A DNA stretch of 64,000 nt. Origin: Uloborus plumipes (taxonomy: Eukaryota > Arthropoda > Arachnida > Araneae > Uloboridae). The notes below the pieces were generated by a model. It worked only from the letters and a program-made list of their open reading frames with translations. It was not told the origin of the DNA and did no database searches. Below, piece by piece: positions 41,601 to 49,910 of the stretch (position 1 is the first letter of the stretch; the number at the start of each line of letters is the position of its first letter). The DNA lies in the NCBI GenBank assembly GCA_038373865.1, contig JAXGGA010002035.1, forward strand, positions 1-64,000. The letters are read 5' to 3'. A program made the position numbers and the translations under genes.

Positions 41601-44576
41601 CAGACGTGGTTCATAGCATGTACAGTGATAGCACACCATCACTTTCCCTCACGAAGAGAGAACGTTGGAGCGCAGCGGTTACATTTCACGGAAAACTTGC
41701 TCTGAAGCGTTTATTTCTTGGATATTTTATTTCTTACAAGATAATTTGAAAATTTTCAAATGTTAAAAAAATACTTAAGACCCTGTATAAAAAGAATGTT
41801 GTGCCTATTAAAATGAAATGTCCTGATGTCTTTCTCCCTTTGACTGTTTGGTTAGGTTAGGTTGACTTCGATGGCATTCGAGTTTCGACGGGCACTACGG
41901 TGAATAACTTTCGTTTTTTTCCCCGTTTGATTTTTTTTTTTATTTGTTTTTAAATGCTCCAAAGGAAAGATGACTGAAAATTCGGTGATGGTTAGGTTAC
42001 ATGTTTTATGACTACCACTTCCCCTATTCTTTTCTCAGAACAACCTCAGTATTCAAATCACTTTTTGATTCTCCGTCAACTATGTTTTCAATGGGCCACG
42101 AGCCGAACGGGCCTAGTTGTTAATACAAAAATTGATTTTAAGAAAGTGCAATTATGTTTTTTGATCAAAAGCTCTTAGATTTATAACATAATTTTTCCGC
42201 TTTTGTTTTACAGGTTGCTGAGCAAATAGTCAATCCATATGGGGAAGATGATGACGATTTTGAGTTAAATTGGTGTTTGGATAGGAATTGCCAGGTAACT
42301 GTCAGATTAAAAGTTTTTTGTTAGGATATAAGAATAAAAACTCATTTCTATAAATCATAACGATGAAGGTATGACACTTCAAGTATGCTTCAACGACATT
42401 TATTCTGCATTGAATGCTTGAAAAAGCTATTTTGTTGATTTTTTAAAAATTTATTTCAGATTGTCTATTTAATTGTGGATCACTTTCATACGAAGCACCC
42501 GAAGCTGCGGAAGGATATGTTCTGGGATGAAATGCTTCCTCAGCTACCACAGACAAAAATAACTGCTAAATATGACACGAATCCTCAATTAGGATCTGCT
42601 TTTAACTTGGAGTGAGTAATTTTCAATTTTCAAATGCCAGAACATTTGGTTATGTATGATAAGGTCGCTTTAATGAATTATGGGCAGTGGGGGCTAGCAG
42701 ATTCAATCGTGCATTTTACTTCAGAAGATTGACTGAATAGTGTTTATTTTTCGGTGAAGTACATTGTGTTCGAAAGAAGTTTCAACAGGTGCATCATAAA
42801 TAAATGTTATAATTAAATTACAATTATATCCTGCTCGTATAGTGCTCTCTTTTTGAGGCATGGAACCTGTTATACTTTCTTGTCATTTATATTCCCAGTA
42901 CTCACCATCTTCGCAGCTAAATGAAATTCTACCTGGTAAATTCAATTATGAAATAATGCCTGAATTTTCTATCAGTGATAAGTATCCAGGTACTATAAAA
43001 ATACTTCTTGTACTATAATTAAAATACTATTAATCGTGACGTTTAAACGAGTTTGTCATTTCACTTAACAAGAAGAATGTTCCACCAAAAAATAGAGTTG
43101 TTTATGTTTGGAATATGATTTTTAGTTCTAGTAACCTCATGCATATTTTAAAGTGCTATTTCCCAATATAAAACTTGGTATCAGATGCAAATGCACCCAC
43201 AGCTCGATCATAGCATCCTAAGACTGCAGTTTCGCCCTTATTATGGGCTCCTCAGTTAGGAATAGCCAATGATCGAGCCGGAGGCAAAAATCCTCTTAAT
43301 GTAGCTAAGATAGCCAACAAACTGGTAGATAAAGCGAAAGGATTTTCGCCTCCGGCTCGATCATTGGCTATTCCTAACTGAGGAGCCCATAATAAGGGCG
43401 AAACTGCAGTCTTAGGATGCTATGATCGAGCTGTGGGTGCATTTGCTTCAGTTCTGCCTCAGCCTTGGCTTACGGGCGGTAACTCATTGCACATTGGTAT
43501 CAGATGTTAGAATTTTCATTAAAAAAACGCTTTCTGGCGAATACAGAATAAAGAAAAAACCGTGTCAGCTATTTAGTTTTTTAATTTATAATGTAATTGA
43601 GTTGATCTTCTATAAATAGTATTCGTCTTCAGTTAAAACGCAAAAATTAATATTTCTGCTATTTATTTTCAGAGTAAATCCCGCAGATGCAGAGTTCTTG
43701 CCAATGGAGACTTTGTTGGAGGAGGATAATGAAGCCAATGTGTACTCCAGTGATTCCATGAAAAACGCAAATGGTGTACGCTACAGACCGTCCTTTCTCA
43801 TGAACATTCTGAACTCTAACTTCGGACAGAGCACTCGTAAACGATCCATTCAAAAGGGGGACAGTTTCAAAGATCACGGGCACGTAAACCCTGCTTATGC
43901 TGTCAACATGGAGAGATTCGCTCCTCCACGTGGAAGCACACCCACCATGAGCAGGAAATCCAGTCTGGCAAAGAAATCTCCCACGCACAGCCGTGCATCG
44001 AGCATATCCTTCCATCCCAGTAGCATAAGCAGGCACAGGCATAAGTCGTATGACTTACAACAGGCTGAAACAGCCCATACAAATGGCCCCGTTTCAGAGT
44101 GTGAAGGCACTGGTATCATTTCTGCAATGGCGGCAGCGATGGCCCCAGTTGTCGCCAATTTCGAAGACAAAGAAGCTTCGAACCCCATGGAATCTGATAC
44201 TGGATATCAGAAGACTGAGAGCTACATGCCACCCATCCCAGAAGAACCTTCTAGGCCACTATCTATGGTAACCACAGAGCCTGAGTGCCAAGAACTAAAA
44301 ACTAAACAAATGGATGACGTTCAGAACTTGGTGGCAGAAGCTAGTAAAGTCTTGGAAGAGCTGAACAGAGTGGTAACATCACAAGGCCATCGTAAGGATT
44401 GCGCGTTAAAAGGCTACGAATCCTGCTGTTCGCTGAGTGACGCTTCTTCTGATGAAGACGATAACTATTCAAACCCAACGCCAGTGGATATGTATGACAA
44501 TATCGATAAAAGTTCCGCTGTTATTGAAATGGGGAAAATGCACGACGAAGACGATTTTACCTCCCACAATTCTTGA
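32463..44576 (+). CDS. Best: bestrophin anion channel, copy A (9 coding exons)
   Basis: Bestrophins are homopentameric Ca2+-activated chloride/bicarbonate channels of the plasma membrane or endomembranes. Coding exons are 32463-32641, 34203-34337, 36231-36397, 37477-37631, 37759-37836, 40378-40530, 42214-42294, 42460-42611 and 43673-44576. Joined, they keep one frame for 667 residues, and every junction is GT-AG. Family landmarks fall at human BEST1 numbers: the N-terminus [10 protein letters not shown], neck residues I76, F80 and F84 in [10 protein letters not shown], aperture I205 in KDSIL, R218, and the Ca2+ clasp GEDDDDFE at 299-306. Membrane helices lie at about 30-55, 72-95, 228-255 and 275-295. 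Residues from about 368 form a serine-rich cytosolic tail not shared with vertebrates. The start agrees with the family N-terminus. Copy B follows 5 kb downstream on the same strand. Confidence 0.97.
34203..34337 (+). CDS. Best: bestrophin A coding exon 2 (pore neck)
   Basis: Encodes residues 60-105, including the second helix with neck-lining I76, F80 and F84, and the RWWNQ motif at its end. Acceptor tttttctAG, donor AG/GTGAGT. Confidence 0.95.
34755..35267. mobile_element. TTAA-type MITE, family 2 copy 2, in intron 2
   Basis: Interior and ends match 17377-17890 (for example aacatttcaaccaaataata and gtCAGGCATTAATGGG). The right target site TTAA (35268-35271) is intact. The left one has decayed to ATAA (34751-34754). 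Copy B has no counterpart in its intron 2. Confidence 0.78.
35419..35592. mobile_element. hAT-type MITE, in intron 2 of bestrophin A
   Basis: A relative of the 21095-21263 element in reverse orientation: CAGGGCCGTCATTTCAGG at the left, a shared interior (aaaaaccacgcccactta), and gcaattgacccactccc near the right end. The flanking 8-bp duplication is not clear. Confidence 0.6.
36231..36397 (+). CDS. Best: bestrophin A coding exon 3
   Basis: Encodes residues 105-161: [11 protein letters not shown], the Arg-rich [16 protein letters not shown] and [13 protein letters not shown], all strongly conserved cytosolic helices of the family. Only two residues differ in copy B. Confidence 0.95.
37477..37631 (+). 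CDS. Best: bestrophin A coding exon 4 (aperture)
   Basis: Encodes residues 161-212: [12 protein letters not shown], the WW-x-P-x-VWFS segment and GRIKDSIL with the aperture isoleucine at 205. The donor AGG/GTACGT leaves phase 0. Confidence 0.95.
37759..37836 (+). CDS. Best: bestrophin A coding exon 5
   Basis: Encodes residues 213-238, a short phase 0/0 exon with FRSACGTMF and the near-invariant [12 protein letters not shown]. The preceding intron is only 127 bp. Confidence 0.95.
38384..38514 (+). ncRNA. decayed hammerhead motif in intron 5
   Basis: The CTGATGA box, stem I TCCTGA/TCAGGA, a stem II with only partial pairing (GTCC...GAC) and a stem III region GCTGCAATC are present. The GAAA box reads AAAG, so the essential G12 is lost. 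Long outer complementarity, ACCAACAGTC/GACTGTTGGT, closes the unit. It is probably inactive. Confidence 0.55.
38610..39740. mobile_element. decayed element with ~165-bp tandem units in intron 5
   Basis: Two to three related units each carry TTGTTCAAATCGGA-type and CAACAAAAAAAAGTTTG words (about 39150-39480), followed by a CAGA/CCGA tract and tandem CTTGGCGATATTTTTT (about 39597-39668). The left edge (gaacaagaagttctgtcaag, then actttcccg) and the units reappear in reverse orientation at about 49090-49550, next to the 5' UTR acceptor of copy B. Confidence 0.5.
40286..40340. repeat. (ATT/GTT)n microsatellite in intron 5
   Basis: Imperfect trinucleotide tract ending about 40 bp before the exon 6 acceptor. 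Confidence 0.85.
40378..40530 (+). CDS. Best: bestrophin A coding exon 6
   Basis: Encodes residues 239-289: the third helix ([18 protein letters not shown]), the loop LDPAQGY and the start of the fourth helix ([17 protein letters not shown]). Phase 0 at both ends. Confidence 0.95.
42214..42294 (+). CDS. Best: bestrophin A coding exon 7 (Ca2+ clasp)
   Basis: Encodes residues 290-316. E300 and D301-D304 of [11 protein letters not shown] form the Ca2+ clasp that gates the family. Then [10 protein letters not shown]. Phase 0 at both ends. Confidence 0.96.
42460..42611 (+). CDS. Best: bestrophin A coding exon 8
   Basis: Encodes residues 317-367: [17 protein letters not shown] and GSAFNLE, which correspond to the last conserved block of the channel core that wraps neighbouring subunits in known structures. 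Confidence 0.94.
43202..43279 (-). ncRNA. hammerhead ribozyme, antisense to bestrophin A
   Basis: On the minus strand this has a perfect core: CTGAGGA, stem II GCCC/GGGC, GAAA, stem III AC-UGCA-GU, triplet GTC, and stem I with its internal loop. Predicted cleavage lies between plus-strand positions 43221 and 43222. Confidence 0.9.
43354..43431 (+). ncRNA. hammerhead ribozyme, sense strand of bestrophin A intron 8
   Basis: Identical core to its inverted partner, here in the orientation of the bestrophin transcript. Stem I pairs GCTCGATCAT with ATGATCGAGC and TCCTAA with TTAGGA. The CTGAGGA and GAAA boxes and the GTC triplet are intact. Predicted self-cleavage is after 43411, about 260 nt upstream of exon 9. 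Whether it folds in the pre-mRNA depends on competition with the inverted copy. Confidence 0.92.
43673..44576 (+). CDS. Best: bestrophin A coding exon 9 (C-terminal tail)
   Basis: The largest exon encodes residue 367 to the stop at 667. It begins with [14 protein letters not shown]. It then has [15 protein letters not shown], basic-serine clusters ([19 protein letters not shown]) that look like kinase targets, an Ala/Met-rich [15 protein letters not shown], a Pro-rich IPEEPSRP, an amphipathic helix [17 protein letters not shown], and an acidic end DDFTSHNS. The stop TGA is followed by a 3' UTR conserved with copy B. Confidence 0.95.
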
Positions 44577-45300
44577 GGCTAAATTTAGAACGCGTTAGCT
44601 GACAAGGTTTCTCATACACAATGAATTCTCATTTACTTAACTCAAAAGATGTGTCACAATGAACTAGATGCATACAATGCGCAAAAAATGGATAGGTGAA
44701 GCGATCAAGCGCATGTTCACTTTTTTGTGCTAGGATACGAAAAAAAAAAATAGGTACTGAAATTTATAGCAATTTTCCGGAGTCCGTCATCTTAGTGTAA
44801 GGAAGAAGATTTTTGCATCTGCTCAACACATCCGCAACACTAAATTTTCTTCAGTGGAAGACTTCAAAGAAAAATTTATTTATTGATAGAAAATAATTTA
44901 TTGATAGCATCTTAGTATTTACCTTTTTTTGAACTATGGGTCCTATAACGTTCTGCGTTGATGCACTACTTAGCTCTAAGTATACGTTTAAGGTTAAGGC
45001 AAAAGTTCCTTCTGTTGAACCAAAGCGTTTGTGACACTAGAATTATAAGATAAGTTACCAAAGATTACTCATTTTGTGATTCTGACTGAAATGTTGTGCG
45101 ATATGATCCTTCATATGCATTGGTGCACGTTTTACCGAACTTATTTTGAAGAAATTATTTCTGACAACGAAGGACTTTTTAACTTCATGGATGAATTACT
45201 GTGCTAATTGACTTGAATTAGTTTGTGATTTTAATCAACTTTTAAAGCTCTTGTAATTTCACTGTCTTGTTTAGTATGAAAGCACCAATAAAATTTCGAA
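44577..45300 (+). terminator. 3' UTR and poly(A) signal of bestrophin A
   Basis: Scattered homology with 62418-63150 (for example catatgcattg/catatgaaacg, gaagaaattatttctgac/gaaggaaatctttctgac, tgacttgaatta) marks the 3' UTR. AATAAA at 45287-45292 is the likely poly(A) signal. In copy B the aligned hexamer is AATGAA (63136-63141). Confidence 0.6.
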
Positions 45301-47400
45301 AAAGTTTTTAATATTTTGTTTTGATATTATTTTGTATAAGTTAATTTTTGTAACTTTGTAATAAGAATTATTTGAAATCTTCCATTTTTTAAAGTTTTTC
45401 CATTGCTCTAAATATTCCTTGGGAAAATCTGCGAAAGAAATATTCCTATGAATGTTGATTTCTCTCAACGATTAACATTCACTAAAATAGTAGATAAAAG
45501 ATAAAAACGATGGAATTTTATTTGTTTCCAAGTGCAATGGTTTTCCGGTCGAAAAAGTTGAAAATATATGTTATAAACTGAATAAACTACTGACCTTTTT
45601 TCAGTTCGTAAAAGTGTTGCAGCAGTCGTTTCTAATTTTTCTCCATCTAAGATCCTTTTACCCTACTTTTTCGTAGAAGTTCAGATAGAAAGAATGAAAG
45701 ACGGATGAATTTATTAGAAAACTAAGAATAATTATTTGAGCTTAGGGTGTTGTAATTTTTAATTTCATTGAATATCAGATGCAAAAATAATCCCACAGCT
45801 TTGATTTTTTTCCCTACATTCATCGTCAATTACACATTTTTTTGAGCAGAAAATTTCTATTTCAATAGTTTTGAGAAATTGACCAATCAACTTTGACACA
45901 AGAAAATGCGTCAAAGTAACAACGTCATTACAGCAAAGTTAAACGTGAGTCTCTAGATAATATCTTTTCGTTATAAAACCATCCAAGACCATGTAATAAC
46001 TCGAAAATTAGCATCATCTACACAGTCAAGTTTCAAGAAAATATCTTTTGTGTTCTGAAGTTAGATATATAAATATATATATATACCAAACACCATTGAT
46101 ACCTTTTACTTTTATATTGCATGAGTACAATTTTGTAGAAAAAATGATTAAATAACATCAGTTTCTTAGTATTTTGAACACTCATGGACTAACTTTGAGG
46201 GCCTGTATCTCAGAAAATATGTGGAGTAGGAACCTAAAGATTTGGAATTTTTCCTTTTTTTAGTTCATTTGGAATGGAATCACTCATAAACAAATAACGA
46301 AACGAAATGACTTACTTTCATTTCAGAGTAATTAAAAAAAAGTACAATTATTTATATTTAAGATGCATGTTTGTTAGATTTTACGTAAAAATTGTAAAAA
46401 AAAATAAAAACATTCATACAAGTTGTTAGTTTCCGAAGCTTTAATTTAAAAACATAATTCTATTGTCTATACTTTCTTTGCTTCACATATTGCTTTTCGG
46501 TTTCATTCAAGGGACTCATTCAAATATAACAGAATTCGATAGATCAGAATACGATCAATTGTATCTACCAATCTCGTAGCCAGAAATTTCGCTTGCCTTA
46601 CCCGTTAAGGAAATTTCCCGCTACGCTATTGGTAGGTAAAATCTATCGAATCGGAGCAACTGGAGGTGAATGAGTTCCTTATTTCAGAGGGGATGCATGA
46701 TAGAATTTTTCCTGTGCGTTCTCGTGAAATGAAACATGATCTTGAGGAAAACTGCGATTGGTTAATCTTGACGTATACCTTTTATCACAAACTTACTTGT
46801 GACTTAAAAAAAAAAAAAACTACATCTTGCGTTTTCAATACTGAAATGCTTTGAAAAATCTTCTAACTGTAAATATATTTTTAGAAATCCATCAATTTTA
46901 GAAAGTTATGGCTTAATGCCTTTTGGAAACAAGCTTTTCAATCGTTCTATTAAAGAGAGTAACAAAATTTTCCTACTGTCCACAACTTCTGAAGAGAAGA
47001 TAAATTTTCCAGTCCAAAAAATCCTTAACTTCCAAACAGATTTGCTCCAGGAGACTTCCTCTTTGCTAAAGTTCTTAGAAAAAAATACACTCTATGTGGC
47101 CAAAGTCCTTTACTCAAATGATGACGAATGTGTGGGAAAAAAGTACAAATGATGTCCAACACCAGGAAATATCAAGAAACGGAACAGAACGCAGCTTTTT
47201 TTCTAGAAAATGTCATAAAGAAACTTCAGCCAAACAAAAACATCTGTCCGTATCAAGGACATGGTTATTTTCATGAACTACATTGGCATTGAATTTGCAT
47301 TAAATCTTCATACTCTATATTTTATACATATATTTCTATGTATACTATTTTCTCATAATAATGGTAAAAATGTCTTCCCGTTAAGTCCATAATGTGACCT
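45301..47400. other. spacer between bestrophin copies
   Basis: No gene was recognised. It contains an imperfect 118-bp hairpin at 46534-46651. Frames near 46666 and 46916 are short and unrelated to known families. Confidence 0.45.
46534..46651. repeat. long imperfect hairpin
   Basis: Outer arms TTCGATAGAT/ATCTATCGAA, then CTACCAAT/ATTGGTAG, GTAGC/GCTAC and GAAATTTC/GAAATTTC pair in order around a short loop (cgcttgccttacccgttaag). This could be a foldback MITE or a structured RNA. Confidence 0.65.
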
Positions 47401-47409
47401 GTTAATCTT

Positions 47410-47745
47410 CAATTTCATTCTCAAAATAATCACAAATCTAGCTTTTTAAAACTGTTGTTCAATAGATAACGAGCAAAGTGACATGGATGTAGAATACTGG
47501 GCTGTGAGAAAAACAACAGTTGTGTTCCTTTTACTCAACATTCATTTGAATCACCTCAAAACAGATACAAAATCTATTTTCTTATCCACAAATAGATCGT
47601 TCTAAATCATGTGTGGGGGAAGGAGAGATAAAGGGGTATTACGTGTTCGGTTTTTGAAAACCTCTAGTTATTTCGAATCGGTGATTTAATAAGTCGTCCA
47701 TAAAAACATTGTTCTCACTTAAGAAAACGTTGAAATTGTGATGTT
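47410..47745 (+). promoter_or_regulatory. candidate promoter region of bestrophin B
   Basis: Counterpart of 27240-27580. The shared core includes aacagatacaaaatctattt, CTTATCC, gttctaaatcatgtg and gagataaaggggtatt, followed by cgt(g/a)ttcg. It lies 2.0-2.3 kb upstream of the start codon, against about 5 kb in copy A because of insertions there. Confidence 0.55.
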
Positions 47746-47764
47746 TTGTTTTCCACTTTGTTTC

Positions 47765-48036
47765 TTGAGAGAGTTGTTTTCACAACAAATACAGTATGAG
47801 GAAATTAACGGTAAGAGGCGTCGCTTCATTTAGTGCTTGTTGGTACTATTTTTTCTAATCCTGGAGATATGCTCGGAATGCTACACATAAACAGTGCTTT
47901 GGATTGAAGTTTCTGTGCAAAAATGTGTTAAAATTTGAAAACATATGTTTTTAAAACTAGTCGTACGTATTGTCAAAAGTACGTTGTGTTTATTGGATTT
48001 TTCGTCATGCAAACCTTGGATACTTTTTGCAAACAG
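47765..48036 (+). other. candidate noncoding first exon of bestrophin B
   Basis: Aligns with 27590-27862 (ttcacaacaaat, gctacacataaaca, ccttggatac) and ends at a consensus donor CAG/GTACGT (GT at 48037-48038). Transcription start unknown. Confidence 0.5.
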
Positions 48037-49089
48037 GTACGTAAATACTGTGTATTTTTTTGAAAATAAATATTATGCTAAAAATTGAACCATAATTTAC
48101 TCTACATTTAAAAAGTATTTTTAAACTTTTAATGTTTCATCAGAAAGTTTTACTTCTATCTGAAACTAAAAGACTTGAGTAAAGATAAAAATTTAAAAAG
48201 ATGCTTGATGCTAAAACATTTCTCTCTCTCTTTTTAAAGCTTTTATTATACTTACATATCTTTCTCAGTTTTTGTGGGCTGGCGGAAGAAGCTATTTTAT
48301 CATTGAGAAAAATAAAAATAAATAATAATTATTAAAATTCATTGTTAATCAACTTAACAAATTAATTTCAAAGCTGAGCTTAAGCAAGTGTTGTGAGTTA
48401 TGAGGTTTTAAAACGTTTCATATAAATATATTTCAAAGTAAATAGTACTTTAAGCAAATTATCATTTCTTTTCACTTTTTTGGAGCAATTAAGATTGCTT
48501 TTTGATTTTATTTCGCTCGGTAAATATAGTTTAATCTACTCTTTTTAGGATTGGTAAACTTTTTTGACTTCATTGAATTATTAAAAAAAATAATCACAGA
48601 ACTTTGACTATATATTAGAATTCATCGGGAAGTCAGATGTATTATCTGACATAATAATTTTAAATTGTCAAGGACTTCAATGATTTAAAAAAAAAAAACC
48701 ATGTTTGAAACTTTGGTAACGGAAATTTAAGCCTTATAGTTTTTGAATTCTTGCTCTAATGAGTGTCATACCAACGGGATAAAAGTATTACTACAACGAA
48801 GATAATTAGTACTGAAGCTATTGATATGTCTAAAGAAATTTACTGTAGAAACTGAATAGTAATGATGAAATTATTACGTATATCTTCTGGTAAAGCTGAA
48901 AGTACTTTGTTCTTCTAAAGGTTAAGCTAGAAATGTATGGTTTTCCAATAGCTTAAATTGTATGCGCACTTTTCCTAAATTTATAAAGCTATAAAATTGT
49001 TTACATAAAATTTTTACATTCATTTAAAAATAAAATGTTTACGTTTTTGTTTGAAAAGATTATAATTTAAGAACCAAACTCACATTGAA

Positions 49090-49550
49090 AAAATACGGTT
49101 CAGGGGATCGGAAAGAAATGTTTTTTTTTTTCAAACAAATAAATTTTTCAAAGTTTTTATTCCCCCCCCCCCCTTCCTCCAGTAACTTATGAATAAAGAG
49201 ACCGATTTGAACAAACTTTTTTTTTTTTTTTTTTTTAAACATCTCAGTGAGGACACCTCATTCCCGTAACTTTTCGATTTGAACAATTTTTTGTTCAACT
49301 TTGAAGAGTTCAAAAAACTATTTACTAATAGTCTTACTTTTGAGTAAAGAGCCTGATTCGAACAACTTTTTTTTGCTGAGAGAGGCTTATTTCGCTGTTA
49401 GAAATCTGAATTAAATACTAAAAATGTATATGTAATATACATTTGCAGCTTTTGACAACTAAGAGAATATTTATCAGATGCTATAAGGTTGTTATTGGTA
49501 AGCGGGAAAGTATATGCTCCTTTAGTTCTTGACGGAACTTCTTGTTCTTT
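49090..49550. mobile_element. inverted relative of the intron 5 element
   Basis: Reverse complement of units found at 38610-39480: gatttgaacaaacttttttt twice, and gcgggaaagtatatgc followed by ttagttcttgacggaacttc at the right edge. The right edge lies immediately before the acceptor cttttCAG of the copy B 5' UTR exon. Confidence 0.55.
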
Positions 49551-49554
49551 TCAG

Positions 49555-49731
49555 GTATACGTGTGCCTACAATTGTATGAATATTTTTCCACACCATGAC
49601 AAGAAATCGGCCTTCATTGCTCGAAATGTTGACTCATTTTGGCTCATGTTGTTATATCTGATGTGCCATTATCACTGCAAATTCGCCAAGGCAAAAGCTA
49701 TCGACGTAATTCAAAATATACCGTAGAGACA
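49555..49731 (+). other. 5' UTR part of bestrophin B exon with start codon
   Basis: The acceptor ttcttttCAG ends at 49554. This aligns with 32298-32462. It includes a 21-codon upstream ORF at 49596-49661 (begins MTRNRPSLLE). Confidence 0.6.
49596..49661 (+). CDS. upstream ORF in bestrophin B 5' UTR
   Basis: ATG with 21 codons and TGA, counterpart of the 31-codon upstream ORF of copy A. Only the start context and first ten codons are similar. Translation is unproven. Confidence 0.35.
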   Translation: MTRNRPSLLEMLTHFGSCCYI

Positions 49732-49910
49732 ATGACTATCACTTATTCGTTAGATGTAGCCACTACAAGATTTTGTGGATTTGCGAAACTCCTTGGACGA
49801 TGGAAAGGAAGTATTTATAAAATTTTGTGGAAGGAGTTCCTTGTATTTATTATTGGATATTCAATACTTAGTATCATCTACAGGAATCTACTGAACGAGG
49901 GACAGAGAAG
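49732..49910 (+). CDS. Best: bestrophin B coding exon 1
   Basis: Eight residue changes from copy A, most in the first membrane helix ([16 protein letters not shown]). The N-terminal [10 protein letters not shown] is unchanged. This is among the most divergent core exons. Confidence 0.95.

Larger units (their letters stand above)
43188..43493. mobile_element. hammerhead-bearing insertion in intron 8
   Basis: A 306-bp insertion lies between direct copies of TTGGTATCAGATG (43175-43187 and 43494-43506). It holds two inverted copies of the hammerhead unit and ends with the same gcggtaactcattgcaca sequence as the 22-kb unit. A 13-bp duplication indicates retrotransposition rather than cut and paste. 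A Penelope-like source is the best fit. Confidence 0.85.

Noticed and set aside
41854..41870. GGTTAGGTTAGGTT, like the arthropod telomere repeat (TTAGG)n
   Set aside because: Only three units within an intron. Far too short to be a telomere or a clear interstitial array.
43698..43700. Internal ATG as start of a separate 292-residue protein (and likewise 61533)
   Set aside because: The frame extends upstream to the exon 9 acceptor and continues the bestrophin core in both copies, so it is a tail exon and not an independent gene.
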